Positions 17,469 through 26,160 of a stretch of DNA of 64,000 nt are shown here, in pieces; position 1 is the stretch's first letter, and each line of letters begins with the position of its first letter. Below the pieces are notes generated by a model, which was given only the letters and a program-made list of their open reading frames with translations, was not told the DNA's origin and ran no database searches. The position numbers and the translations under genes are program-made. The stretch is from contig RHGE01000003.1 of assembly GCA_004296775.1 (NCBI GenBank), positions 1-64,000 of the forward strand. Reading direction: 5' to 3'. Source of the DNA: Marinilabiliaceae bacterium JC017. GTDB taxonomy: Bacteria > Bacteroidota > Bacteroidia > Bacteroidales > Marinilabiliaceae.

Positions 17469-18965
17469 ATGACACATCATATCAAAAATGCTATTAAATT
17501 ATTGTTTGTCTTTTCGTTCATTGTTTTTTCATCTGGAGCAGAAGGACAAGATTCTCCTGGCAAAGTTAAGCTGTTATACGAAAATATTTCTGTAGAGGCG
17601 TTGTTAGACTCTTTAATGAGCAATAGTCATTTTGATATCTCTTATGATGCCAATGCCCTGCCGCTGGATTCCATTGTTTCTGTGGAAGCGGATAACGAGG
17701 ACTTAATTGATGTGTTGCAAAGGTTGTTTATGTCTCGAGATATCATGGTGCAGGAGGTAAGTGATCAAATTGTAATAAGTAAGAAAAAGACTGTAATTGA
17801 AAAGCGGTTTATCCGGTTAGCAGGAACGGTAATTGGTGATGCTGATAATAAACCGGTCCCTTTGGTTAATATCAGTGTTGTGGGAGAGCCATTAGGTACC
17901 ATCACTAACATGGAAGGTGTTTTTGAATTTGTGATACCGGACAATTTTATTGGAAGAAACGTTCAGTTTTCAAGTTTAGGATTCAAGGCCGGGAGTTTAA
18001 TTGTTCCTTCCTGCGATAGCACCATCATCATCAATCTGGAAGAAACTACCATTCACTTACCTGAAATAGAAATAAAATATCAGGATGCCAATGAGGTTAT
18101 TGAAAGGTTTTTAAAAAACCGAAAGGATAACTATTGGAATGAATCGATGGTGTTATCCGGTTTTTTTCGTGAAAGTATAATGCAGGATGACGAGTATGTG
18201 GATGTTTCAGAGGCTGTTCTTGAAATATTAAAATATGGGTATGATCAACCTTATAGTTTGGAAAGGGTAAAGTTTATTAAAGGTCGGAAGAGATATGATG
18301 TGGATCAGGTAAAGAATGTCCGTTTCAGATTGGAAGGAGGGCCGTTTTATTTTTCCCGTCTGGATATTGTACGCTACCTGGATTTCTTTAATACCAAAGG
18401 ACGCGAAAATGTGTATCGCTACTCCTTTAAAGGTTTGGATCAGGAGTATGAAAGGCTTGTTTATCGGATAGCCTTCAGGCCAGTTGATGATACAGGCGAA
18501 TTACTATATAAAGGTGAATTAAGAATTGATAGCGAATCGGCTGCCTTAGTAAGTGTTGAATTTGAGCTGACAAAGAATTCCTTGAAAAACAGCAGGAAAT
18601 ACTTTATTAAGAAAGCATCCGGGAGAGTAAAGGCAAAACCGGCATTTGCCAGGTATTACATCGATTATCGTCCCCACTCAGGTAAATGGATACTTAATAA
18701 AGTTAGAGGTGAATTAAATGTACGAATCATTGATCGCAGGCATAAAATTAACTCAATGTTTGAGGCCGTTTCAGAGATGGTAATTAATGATCTGCAAAAT
18801 GCAGAAGGGGTTAAATTTCGTTTTTCCGAAACCTTTAAGCCTAATTACATCCTGGCCGATGAAATTACTGAATTCGATGCTGATTTTTGGGAGAACTACA
18901 ATATTATCAGCCCCGGAGAGGCGCTGGAAAAAGTTTTTAAAATAACCAGTTACCCCCAAAAGTAA
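17469..18965 (+). CDS. STN plus carboxypeptidase-regulatory-like protein without TonB-dependent barrel
   Basis: This 498-residue exported protein has a signal peptide ending near SSGAEGQ. An STN domain (about 30-105) carries ISVEALLDSLMSNSHFDISYD and IDVLQRLFMSRDIMVQEV. A CarboxypepD_reg-like domain (about 118-195) carries LAGTVIGDADNKPVPLVNIS and GVFEFVIP. The remaining 300 residues (from about YQDANEVIERFLKNRKDNY) match what I remember of Bacteroidetes proteins with a conserved C-terminal region of unknown function. No Plug domain and no 700-residue beta barrel follow, as would be expected of a SusC-type transducer. Position and STN domain suggest it signals to the FecR partner. What it senses is unknown. 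Confidence 0.8.
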   Translation: MTHHIKNAIKLLFVFSFIVFSSGAEGQDSPGKVKLLYENISVEALLDSLMSNSHFDISYDANALPLDSIVSVEADNEDLIDVLQRLFMSRDIMVQEVSDQIVISKKKTVIEKRFIRLAGTVIGDADNKPVPLVNISVVGEPLGTITNMEGVFEFVIPDNFIGRNVQFSSLGFKAGSLIVPSCDSTIIINLEETTIHLPEIEIKYQDANEVIERFLKNRKDNYWNESMVLSGFFRESIMQDDEYVDVSEAVLEILKYGYDQPYSLERVKFIKGRKRYDVDQVKNVRFRLEGGPFYFSRLDIVRYLDFFNTKGRENVYRYSFKGLDQEYERLVYRIAFRPVDDTGELLYKGELRIDSESAALVSVEFELTKNSLKNSRKYFIKKASGRVKAKPAFARYYIDYRPHSGKWILNKVRGELNVRIIDRRHKINSMFEAVSEMVINDLQNAEGVKFRFSETFKPNYILADEITEFDADFWENYNIISPGEALEKVFKITSYPQK

Positions 18966-18997
18966 GAATATGGGGTAATTTATTTTAGGGGTAACTG
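18947..18997. terminator. Long imperfect inverted repeat over the STN gene stop codon
   Basis: CAGTTACCCCCAAAA at 18947-18961 pairs with TTTTAGGGGTAACTG at 18983-18997, with one mismatch or bulge. The left arm lies in the last codons of the STN gene. It sits between converging genes and probably stops transcription in both directions. Confidence 0.6.
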
Positions 18998-19024
18998 TTG
19001 GGATTATTGTTCACTGAAAAAGAA

Positions 19025-19264
19025 TCAGGCACAATGTCGGCTAAGGAATTCAATAGTGTCCCCAACAGACGAAAGTTGTGGTAATTCTTCGTTTTTAATG
19101 TTAATACCAAAATTTGTTTCCAGATAAAAGAGGAAACATGTCATATCCAAATCATCTACAAACAGGTCTTCCTGCAGGTTGGCACTTTCATTTATCCGGT
19201 TTCTGGGAATACCGGTCTTCCTGAATACCTTGTATAAATTTCTTCGAATAGTTTCTGTTTTCAT
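19025..19264 (-). CDS. Acyl-carrier-protein-like protein lacking the phosphopantetheine serine
   Basis: From the ATG at 19264 this is 79 residues, the usual ACP size. The longer frame starts with TTG and is unlikely. The helix-2 block reads EDLFVDDLDMTCFLFYLETN and aligns with the ACP motif DLGADSLDxVELxxxLE. The serine that carries 4'-phosphopantetheine is replaced by aspartate (codons GAT GAT TTG GAT, checked on the sequence). FGINI and a helix with SVGDTIEFL complete the four-helix fold. Without the serine it should not carry acyl groups. It could be a binding adaptor, or a divergent copy that lost function. No fatty-acid or polyketide gene is adjacent. Confidence 0.75.
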   Translation of the reverse strand: MKTETIRRNLYKVFRKTGIPRNRINESANLQEDLFVDDLDMTCFLFYLETNFGINIKNEELPQLSSVGDTIEFLSRHCA

Positions 19265-19449
19265 ACCTTCTCCAATTAGCAATTTTCCTTCTTGTATAGA
19301 TGACAAATGAAAATCAGTTCGGACGTATTCAAATCTTGAATTTTTTTAAAAAAAATTTAATTTTTTGCTTTGAGGCAGGAAAACAGTGATCTTAGAAGCT
19401 TTATTTGTTGTGTTACTATAGACTGAAACAATCGTTGAATCATTCATAA

Positions 19450-20661
19450 ATGGGAATGTTGTCGACGATATATACTATTTGCATAGTGAAGAAGTATGTT
19501 TGTGTTATTTTGTTGTTTTTTAAATTGTCCATTTCTGTTGTGTACAGCCAAATTGACTCTATTGGAAATGTCATTTTAAATAATCTGGATTCCCTCAGAA
19601 TGGCTAAGGTGGATTTTGGGGCCTTTAATATTACCCCTTATCTGGCACCAACTTATTCTCCGGAAACCCAATGGATGTTATCAGGAGGTGGCTTGATAAC
19701 TTTTAAAGTCCAAAAAGAGAACAGAAACCTCAATTTGTCTTCCATTCCTTTTTCCATTGGCTATTCCAGTTCCGGAGCATTGAATATTACGTTGGATCAT
19801 GAAGTTTATTGGACCGATGACCGCATCCGATTTATTGGCGGTTTTACCTATCGTAATATGCCTGATCATTATTGGGGTGTTGGTTATTCAAATGGGGTGG
19901 ATGTGGTAAAATCTGATACAACGACGGCCTATACCAGGCATCATTGGAAGTTTAAAGAGCGTGTGATGTTTAGTGTGGCCAGCGGATTATATATAGGACC
20001 TGTGGTGGATTTTAATTACACGTTAGCAACGGGACTGAATGAAAGAATGGCAAGTGATCCTAATGTCGTGAATGAAGGCACTGAGTTTTCCAATGCGGGC
20101 ATTGGATTTTTTTTAGAATATGATACACGTGATTTTCCACAGAATGCTTATGAAGGGATTTATTTGGGTGGAAATCTAATTTATTATAGGGATTGGTGGG
20201 TTGGAAAAACCAATTTTCAATTGGTGGAATTCGACTACAGACAATATAAAACCTTGGGCAGGAAAGGACAAACATTAGCCTGGCAAATTAGAAATTGGTT
20301 TGCCCTGGGGGATAAAATTCCATGGACTGACCTGGCAATGCTTGGGGGAAAAGATAATTTGAGAGGTTATACCCTGGGGCGCTTTAGGGATCAGCAAATG
20401 GTTTCTGCCATGGTGGAGTATCGGCATATGTTTAAGAGAAAAACTTTAAATAAAAAGGGAAACTACAATAGTCGATGGGGATATGTAGTATGGGGTGGTA
20501 CTGGTAGTGTGGCTTCAAGTATTAGAAAGATGAAAAACTGGTTGCCCAATGGTGGCCTTGGAATTCGTTTTGAATTACAACCGCGCATGAATATTCGATG
20601 CGATTATGGAAGGGGAAAAGGAGAAGATGCATTTTACATTACATTCTCGGAAGCTTTCTGA
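19450..20661 (+). CDS. BamA/TamA-family (Omp85 surface antigen) beta-barrel protein
   Basis: This 403-residue outer-membrane protein has a signal peptide (LSISVVYSQ) and a barrel typical of the bacterial surface antigen family (PF01103). GGGLITFKVQKENRN is an early strand. LEYDTRDFPQNAYEGIYLGGN and LGGKDNLRGYTLGRFRDQQ include the conserved loop-6 R-G-[YF] motif. GLGIRFELQPRMNIRCDYG lies near the C-terminus. No POTRA domain precedes the barrel, unlike BamA, so it is not the main assembly factor. It may export or insert a specific partner. A second in-frame ATG lies at 19456. Single gene. Confidence 0.85.
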   Translation: MGMLSTIYTICIVKKYVCVILLFFKLSISVVYSQIDSIGNVILNNLDSLRMAKVDFGAFNITPYLAPTYSPETQWMLSGGGLITFKVQKENRNLNLSSIPFSIGYSSSGALNITLDHEVYWTDDRIRFIGGFTYRNMPDHYWGVGYSNGVDVVKSDTTTAYTRHHWKFKERVMFSVASGLYIGPVVDFNYTLATGLNERMASDPNVVNEGTEFSNAGIGFFLEYDTRDFPQNAYEGIYLGGNLIYYRDWWVGKTNFQLVEFDYRQYKTLGRKGQTLAWQIRNWFALGDKIPWTDLAMLGGKDNLRGYTLGRFRDQQMVSAMVEYRHMFKRKTLNKKGNYNSRWGYVVWGGTGSVASSIRKMKNWLPNGGLGIRFELQPRMNIRCDYGRGKGEDAFYITFSEAF

Positions 20662-20683
20662 TTTTTTACATTCGTCACTTTAC

Positions 20684-20691
20684 TATCTTTG
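20684..20691 (+). promoter_or_regulatory. Bacteroidetes -7 promoter element for the DUF4494 gene
   Basis: TATCTTTG matches TAnnTTTG and lies 24 bases before the ATG at 20715. No clear -33 TTG is seen. Confidence 0.55.
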
Positions 20692-20714
20692 TGACAAATT
20701 AAAAAAAGTACAGA

Positions 20715-21236
20715 ATGCAAAATTTGTTTGAGTGCAAAGTCAAATATTTGAAAATAGATGAACAGTCGGGTCAACAGAAAAAAGTAAGTGAGACTTACCT
20801 GGTTGATGCGGTTTCATTTACAGAAGCTGAGTCGCGAATTCATACCGAAATGGAGACCATGATTAGTGGTGATTTTACCGTTACTAATCTGAGGAAAGCC
20901 AACTATGCCGAGATTTTTCCTTTTGATGACGGAGATCGTTGGTATAAAAGTAAAGTGTCTTTTGTTTCCATTGATGAAGAGGCCGGAAAAGAGAAAAAAG
21001 TATCTAATCAGATTTTGGTGTTAGCCTGTGATGTAAAAGATGCTTACGATAAAATTAATGAGGGAATGAGTGGTATGACCGTTGATTTTGATATTAATAT
21101 GATTGCCGAAAGTCCCATTCTTGATTTCTTCCCTTATTTTAAAGAAGAAGGAGAGGAGATCCCTGCTCATCTAAAACCTGTAAGTGAGTTGGAGGGACAA
21201 TTCAACGAAGAGAAAGAGAGTAGTGATCTTGACTAA
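20715..21236 (+). CDS. DUF4494 family protein
   Basis: A 173-residue cytoplasmic protein of the Bacteroidetes-restricted DUF4494 family. It contains two similar beta-alpha units: LFECKVKYLKIDEQSGQQKK with YLVDAVSFTEAESRIHTEM, then YKSKVSFVSIDEEAGKEKK with LVLACDVKDAYDKINEGMS. Each ends in a short block before an F-P-aromatic or FFPYF element. The internal duplication is clear by eye. The function is not known to me. It has its own promoter element and terminator. Confidence 0.85.
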   Translation: MQNLFECKVKYLKIDEQSGQQKKVSETYLVDAVSFTEAESRIHTEMETMISGDFTVTNLRKANYAEIFPFDDGDRWYKSKVSFVSIDEEAGKEKKVSNQILVLACDVKDAYDKINEGMSGMTVDFDINMIAESPILDFFPYFKEEGEEIPAHLKPVSELEGQFNEEKESSDLD

Positions 21237-21250
21237 ACCAAACATAATTA

Positions 21251-21277
21251 AAGGGGCCAGAAGAGCCCCTTTTTTGT
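21251..21277. terminator. Intrinsic terminator between DUF4494 and transaldolase genes
   Basis: AAGGGGC and GCCCCTT flank a short loop, followed on the plus strand by a T-run. It lies between convergent stops. Confidence 0.8.
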
Positions 21278-22507
21278 TTATATCCCCAGGATGTCTTTGA
21301 TGCGAATGTCTACCGCTTTTTGGTCTTTGGCAAATGCGGTTAGTCCCCCCAGATTCAGTAGAGTATCGATTGCCATCTCGCCTGATGAAATTTTTTCTTT
21401 CCAGTGATTATGTATGGGTATCTTTCCCTCATTTGAAATCGTAATCATGTCTTCCTGAGATAAAAGAGGAAATAAATCTCTGCATCCATGATCATTGGCA
21501 TATTTTTCTAACTCCTCACCGGTCTTAGGTAGTTTATTGTTAAAAGCAATGGCCGTGTCAAGTTCATGGCTCGCGACCTGCCAAAGTTTATTAATACCTA
21601 ATTGTTGAGGTGAAACAGTTTTTTCGAGTGTTATGGGGGGCAATTCATTGTAGTGGCTCGATGGAATCGCTTTTATGTTTTGTCGGGCTTCGGCAGCTAC
21701 TTTCAAGGGGATAGTAAGCACATTGGTCCCTGATAACCACTTTAATTGTTCCCAGTTTCTAATGCTTGCTGCGATCAGTTTCGATGTTGTCAGTCCTTTT
21801 TTGTTATAACACCGGAGGCTTTTTTGGGTTTCAATGGTTACTTTTTCTCCAATGTAATCAGGTTTTCCAAGTTGGTTGTTCTTTAAGTACGCTCCTAGAC
21901 GACCTAAAAAGACATTAGTGAATTTGGGTTTAGCCACAATGGCCGAAAAAGTATTTTGACGTAAACTGAATTGTAAGGTGAGGTTCACATTCACGCCTTT
22001 TTCTTTGAGTCGTCTTGCTCCAATAAGGCCGGATGGTGTAAAAGGAACCTTTATTAAAAAATGTTTCGGGGCTACCCGGAATAAGCGTTCTCCAAAGTAT
22101 TCAATGCCTTTAACATCATGAGCTAAATCAGTATGCAGCTCAACGCTTACCATTCCGCCAAAAATGCGTACCAGGCGTAATCCGTGTAACATGTTTAAGA
22201 GAAGGGAAACTTCTCTGATTTGTTGGTGAGGGGTGAGGGTTTTAAAAAACGATCCGGCTTTTTCAATGGACTTATCGTATATCCCTTTTTGTATCTCCTG
22301 GTTTAAAAGCGAGTTGTTAGTTGTTAAGGCTGTAAACTCACTTGTCCACTGGTGTGAAATACCTGCTATATCGCCGGTATCGAGCCATAGACGTGAGCCT
22401 GCTTTTAAAAAATTTGCCCAGAAACTACTTGGATGAGGGTTGAATGGATGGTCCTTGAAATCGTCAAGTAAGGAATCTAACAGGTTGGTACAAGTATTTG
22501 TTTGCAT
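21278..22507 (-). CDS. Transaldolase-family protein
   Basis: This 409-residue TIM-barrel protein resembles transaldolase and fructose-6-phosphate aldolase (PF00923). LWLDTGDIAGI and TTNNSLLNQEI at the N-terminus correspond to the first strands. FLIKVPFTPSGLIGARRL contains the probable Schiff-base lysine. VNVNLTLQFSL and TTSKLIAASIRNWEQLKWLSG match the TxFS and K/R-S-R-I phosphate-binding blocks. Transaldolase moves a three-carbon unit between sugar phosphates in the non-oxidative pentose phosphate pathway. The protein is longer than classical TalB (about 317 residues) and diverged, so the exact substrate is uncertain. Single gene. Confidence 0.8.
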   Translation of the reverse strand: MQTNTCTNLLDSLLDDFKDHPFNPHPSSFWANFLKAGSRLWLDTGDIAGISHQWTSEFTALTTNNSLLNQEIQKGIYDKSIEKAGSFFKTLTPHQQIREVSLLLNMLHGLRLVRIFGGMVSVELHTDLAHDVKGIEYFGERLFRVAPKHFLIKVPFTPSGLIGARRLKEKGVNVNLTLQFSLRQNTFSAIVAKPKFTNVFLGRLGAYLKNNQLGKPDYIGEKVTIETQKSLRCYNKKGLTTSKLIAASIRNWEQLKWLSGTNVLTIPLKVAAEARQNIKAIPSSHYNELPPITLEKTVSPQQLGINKLWQVASHELDTAIAFNNKLPKTGEELEKYANDHGCRDLFPLLSQEDMITISNEGKIPIHNHWKEKISSGEMAIDTLLNLGGLTAFAKDQKAVDIRIKDILGI

Positions 22508-22656
22508 GGTGAAAAGGTATTGGTTTCTTTAAATATATCTCAAATCTTTTTGTAAAACAATATGAGTATGAGATTAGGCTTATGTCTTTTACTTGCGGAG
22601 GCTGAAATAACGTCTGTTTAACGAACAATCAATGGATGATCCAGTTTATTATTGAG

Positions 22657-22664
22657 TATATTTG
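22657..22664 (+). promoter_or_regulatory. -7 promoter element for serine dehydratase
   Basis: TATATTTG is a full match to TAnnTTTG, 36 bases before the ATG at 22700. The -33 element is not obvious. Confidence 0.55.
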
Positions 22665-22699
22665 GCCGTATTAATTCTGTGATTTAATTAATAATTAGA

Positions 22700-23890
22700 A
22701 TGGAGTCGATAAGAGAACTATATAAAATCGGTTATGGTCCAAGTAGTAGCCACACCATGGGGCCACGTAAAGCTGCCGAGAAGTTTTTAAGTAAAAATAT
22801 AGATGCAGCTTCTTTTGTTGTAACGCTTTATGGTAGTTTGGCAGCTACAGGAAAAGGGCACCTTACTGATAAGGCTATTGAAGATGTGTATAAAAATAGA
22901 AGTTTAACTATTGAATGGAAGCCGGAAACATTTTTACCACGCCATTCCAATGCCATGGCTTTTAAAGCTTACGATCAGATTGGGCAAGAGCTTGATAGTT
23001 GGATAGCCTATAGTATTGGAGGAGGTGCAATCATAGATGATTATACAACCTTAGAGACCGAGCATATTTATAAGGAAGGTAATATGGAAGAGGTGTTGCA
23101 ATGGTGTGATAAGAATGGAAAACAACTCTGGGAGTATGTATTGGAGCATGAAGGTGATGATATATTAGATTTTCTTAATGAAGTGTGGCGGGTCATGAAA
23201 GCAGCAATTAGCCGGGGATTAGATGAGGAAGGAGCACTTCCGGGGATTCTGAACTTACCTCGAAAAGCGGCTTCCTATTACACTAAAGCTAAAAGTTATA
23301 GTGGCCGATTAGAAAGACGTTCCATGATTTTTGCCTATGCACTGGCTGTTTCAGAAGAAAATGCAGGGGGCGGTGAAATTGTAACTTCTCCAACATGTGG
23401 GGCCAGTGGGGTGTTACCTGCAGTTCTTAAGTTTATAATGGATTATCATCATACAACAGATAAAAAAATCATAAAAGCTTTAGCTACCGCTGGACTAATT
23501 GGGAATCTGGTGAAGACGAATGCATCTATTTCTGGTGCCGATGTGGGATGCCAGGGCGAGGTTGGAACCGCTTGTGCAATGGCTAGTGGTGCAGCTACCC
23601 AGTTGTTTGGAGGTAGTATTTTTCAAATCGAATATTCAGCAGAAATGGGTTTGGAGCACCATCTGGGACTAACATGTGATCCGGTTGCAGGTTTGGTACA
23701 AATCCCCTGCATTGAAAGAAATGCCTTCGCGGCGGCTCGGGCTTTAAATCATAATACCTATGTGTTGATGTCGGATGGGCGGCACCGCATTAGTTTTGAT
23801 AAGGTTGTGCAAACGATGAAGCAAACCGGACATGATCTCCCCAATCTCTACAAAGAGACCTCTGCCGGTGGTTTGGCTTTCTTTGCCTGA
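22700..23890 (+). CDS. sdaA: L-serine ammonia-lyase (iron-sulfur serine dehydratase), single chain
   Basis: This 396-residue enzyme deaminates L-serine to pyruvate and ammonia with an oxygen-labile [4Fe-4S] cluster. The alpha and beta parts are fused. GPSSSHTMGPRKAAE is the N-terminal serine-binding block, IGGGAI a beta-domain element, and TSPTCGASGVLPAVLKF, GCQGEVGTACAMASGA and CDPVAGLVQIPCIERNAFAA are the alpha-domain blocks with the cluster cysteines. It is shorter than E. coli SdaA (about 454) because the beta part is compact. The enzyme fits an anaerobic amino-acid-using lifestyle. It is followed by the 21-bp tandem array and not by a co-transcribed gene. Confidence 0.95.
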   Translation: MESIRELYKIGYGPSSSHTMGPRKAAEKFLSKNIDAASFVVTLYGSLAATGKGHLTDKAIEDVYKNRSLTIEWKPETFLPRHSNAMAFKAYDQIGQELDSWIAYSIGGGAIIDDYTTLETEHIYKEGNMEEVLQWCDKNGKQLWEYVLEHEGDDILDFLNEVWRVMKAAISRGLDEEGALPGILNLPRKAASYYTKAKSYSGRLERRSMIFAYALAVSEENAGGGEIVTSPTCGASGVLPAVLKFIMDYHHTTDKKIIKALATAGLIGNLVKTNASISGADVGCQGEVGTACAMASGAATQLFGGSIFQIEYSAEMGLEHHLGLTCDPVAGLVQIPCIERNAFAAARALNHNTYVLMSDGRHRISFDKVVQTMKQTGHDLPNLYKETSAGGLAFFA

Positions 23891-23970
23891 TATGTAATGG
23901 GTGGATATAGAGAATGAGTCGGATTATATATAGTCAATTTAATGAAACGCCTCATTCTCTACTAAAAAGT

Positions 23971-24380
23971 CTCAAGTGTTCTGAAAAAGGTTCCAGGTCT
24001 ACTGAAATGGATTCCAAGTCTTCTGAAATGAGTTCAGGGTCTTCTGAAACGCACGCCAAGTGTTCTGAAATGAGTTCCGGGTATTCTGAAATGGATTCCA
24101 AGTCTTCTGAAATAAGTTCCAGGTCTTCTGAAACGCACGCCAAGTGTTCTGAAATGAGTTCCGGGTCTTCTGAAATGGATTCCAAGTCTTCTGAAATGAG
24201 TTCCAGGTCTTCTGAAAAGCACGTCAAGTCTTTTGAAATGAGTTTCAGCTCTTCTGAAAAGCACGCCAAGTGTTCTGAAGCGGATTCCAGGTCTTCAGAA
24301 AGACACGCCAAGTGTTCTGAAACGTATTCCAAGTCTTCTGAAAACGATGCCAGGTGTTGTGAAATGAATACCAGGTGTGA
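23971..24380. repeat. 21-bp tandem array, about 19 units, TCTGAAATG core
   Basis: CTGAAA recurs every 21 bases from 23981 (24002, 24023, 24044) to about 24359. The unit is close to TCTGAAATGAGTTCCGGGTC plus one base, with variants. Because 21 is a multiple of three and the units lack stops, long frames stay open on both strands. The plus frame 23914-24423 would give SEMSSGS/SEMDSKS heptads and a minus frame SEDLELI heptads. I do not call either as a gene, since none has a clear ribosome-binding site and all are by-products of the repeat. Similar cores occur at 7134-7275 and 46985-47460. Confidence 0.88.
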
Positions 24381-24710
24381 TGTGGTTTTCCAAAGGACCT
24401 ACATGTGCCGGGAATGGAGATAATGCTAATAATGCATAAGGTATTATAACCTACATAACTATGTAGAAAAGACACGAGGCGTTCCCCAAAAACAAATTTC
24501 AGTAATCTACCAATAGTTCTCTATCATATAAATCAAGTTATTCTTGTCAAAAAGGATAAAAGGTTTGGTAATCAACAATTGTTCTATGTATCAGGATGGT
24601 TGGGAAAAACCGGAATGATTCTTTAAAAAGAGAAAAGAGGGAGAGTGATCATTCTCTTTTTTTTATCTTTACTACGTTTTTTGCATTTGTATAACTAAAA
24701 TCTCTTGTCT

Positions 24711-25157
24711 ATGGAATTTTTATCTAATCCCGTTCTTGCCTGGTTTCTTGTTGGATTAGTTTTATTATTTCTTGAGTTTTTGATCCCTGGCGTGTTAGTT
24801 CTTTTCTTTGGTGTTGGTGCCTGGTTAACAGCCTTGGCTTGTCTCTTTTTTGATATTTCATTGGGTCTTCAATTCTTTATTTTTGGTATTTCTTCTGTCT
24901 GCATAATGCTTATGCTGCGAAAACGTATTATGACTAAGTTGTATAAAAGAGATGCAGTTAATGATCCGGATGAGGAGTTTATCGGACAAATAGGTGTTTG
25001 TGAGAAGAAAATAATACCAAATGATACAGGAAAAGTAGCCTTTAAAGGTACTTCTTGGAACGCGTCCTCTCCAATGGAGATAGCTGTCGGCAAAAAAGTC
25101 AGGATTATTGGGAAGGAGGGGCTGAGCCTGATTGTTCAAATTTATAACGAAAAATAA
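24711..25157 (+). CDS. NfeD-family membrane protein, short form
   Basis: From the ATG at 24711 this is 148 residues (the frame extends two codons upstream to a TTG). Membrane helices fill about residues 5-70 (LAWFLVGLVLLFLEFLIPG, VLVLFFGVGAWLTALA, LGLQFFIFGISS). A cytoplasmic OB-fold NfeD domain follows (about 85-148, FIGQIGVCEKKIIPNDTGKV, VGKKVRIIGKEGLSLIVQI). The ClpP-like protease domain of long NfeD proteins is absent. The SPFH gene starts 23 bases downstream. NfeD/SPFH pairs act together in membrane-domain quality control, so one operon and one complex are likely. Confidence 0.92.
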   Translation: MEFLSNPVLAWFLVGLVLLFLEFLIPGVLVLFFGVGAWLTALACLFFDISLGLQFFIFGISSVCIMLMLRKRIMTKLYKRDAVNDPDEEFIGQIGVCEKKIIPNDTGKVAFKGTSWNASSPMEIAVGKKVRIIGKEGLSLIVQIYNEK

Positions 25158-25180
25158 TTCATAAACCAAAGTTTATAATC

Positions 25181-26104
25181 ATGGAGAATATCTCAACCAT
25201 TATTTCAATAGGTATTGTTGTCCTGTTGTTTTTCATTATCATGTCATCCATTAAAATTGTTCCTCAACGATCGGCCTTTATTGTTGAACGATTTGGGAAG
25301 TTTACCGGGATATTAAAAGCGGGTTTCCACTTTTTAGTACCATTTATTGATAAAGTAGCTTATAAGCATACACTGAAAGAGCAAGCCATTGATGTGGCAT
25401 CTCAAACTTGTATTACCAAGGATAATATTTCGGTTGAGGTTGACGGGGTCTTGTATCTACAGGTTATTGAACCGCAAAGGGCTTCCTATGGAATAGATAA
25501 TTATAGCTTTGCGGCCATTCAGATTGCTCAAACCACCATGCGAAGTGTTATAGGACGATTAGATTTAGATAAGACCTTTGAAGAACGGGACGTGATTAAT
25601 ACCTCTATTGTGGATGCAGTTGATAAGGCCAGTGATCCATGGGGAGTAAAAGTAACCAGGTATGAGGTTAAAAATATTACGCCTCCTCAAAGTATTAAGG
25701 ATGCAATGGAAAAACAGATGCGTGCCGAAAGGGAGAAGAGGGCTATGATTGCTGAATCTGAAGGACAAAAGCAGGCAAAAATTAATGTGGCAGAAGGAGA
25801 CAAGCAGGAGTTGATTGCGAAGTCTGAAGGTGAGAAACAGAAACGTATTAATGAAGCTGAAGGACGAGCTGCTGAAATTGAAGCCGTTGCTAATGCAACG
25901 GCTAAAGGAATTCGTGAAATTGCCACAGCCATTAGTGATGAAGGCGGGATGGATGCCGTGAATCTTCGAATTGCAGAACAATATTTAAATGAATTCGGAA
26001 AGCTGGCTTCCACCAATAATACAATGATTATTCCATCTAACCTTTCAGATATATCTGGAATTGTTGCCTCAGCAACCAAAGTACTTGAGCAAACAAAAAA
26101 GTAG
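25181..26104 (+). CDS. SPFH/stomatin-like (QmcA-type) membrane scaffold protein
   Basis: This 307-residue member of the SPFH family has an N-terminal membrane helix (about 4-24). The Band-7 domain (about 25-185) has VPQRSAFIVERFGKFTG, LKAGFHFLVPFIDKV and VDGVLYLQVIEPQRASYGI. A long charged coiled coil (about 185-260, EREKRAMIAESEGQKQ and repeats) and a C-terminal hydrophobic segment (about 265-300) follow. SPFH proteins form large ring or dome assemblies that organise membrane microdomains. It is paired with NfeD upstream and followed by a strong terminator. Confidence 0.94.
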   Translation: MENISTIISIGIVVLLFFIIMSSIKIVPQRSAFIVERFGKFTGILKAGFHFLVPFIDKVAYKHTLKEQAIDVASQTCITKDNISVEVDGVLYLQVIEPQRASYGIDNYSFAAIQIAQTTMRSVIGRLDLDKTFEERDVINTSIVDAVDKASDPWGVKVTRYEVKNITPPQSIKDAMEKQMRAEREKRAMIAESEGQKQAKINVAEGDKQELIAKSEGEKQKRINEAEGRAAEIEAVANATAKGIREIATAISDEGGMDAVNLRIAEQYLNEFGKLASTNNTMIIPSNLSDISGIVASATKVLEQTKK

Positions 26105-26125
26105 CATTGAGTTTTAATAAAATGG

Positions 26126-26160
26126 AAAAACCCAATCTCATTATTGAGATTGGGTTTTTT
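26126..26160 (+). terminator. Strong intrinsic terminator of the NfeD-SPFH operon
   Basis: CCCAATCTCA at 26131-26140 pairs perfectly with TGAGATTGGG at 26145-26154 and is followed by six T residues. Confidence 0.9.

Noticed and set aside
23914-24423. 169-residue plus-strand reading frame with SEMSSGS heptads and overlapping minus-strand frames
   Set aside because: All three frames are open only because the 21-bp repeat has no stop; no clear ribosome-binding site or known domain was seen. Treated as a repeat.
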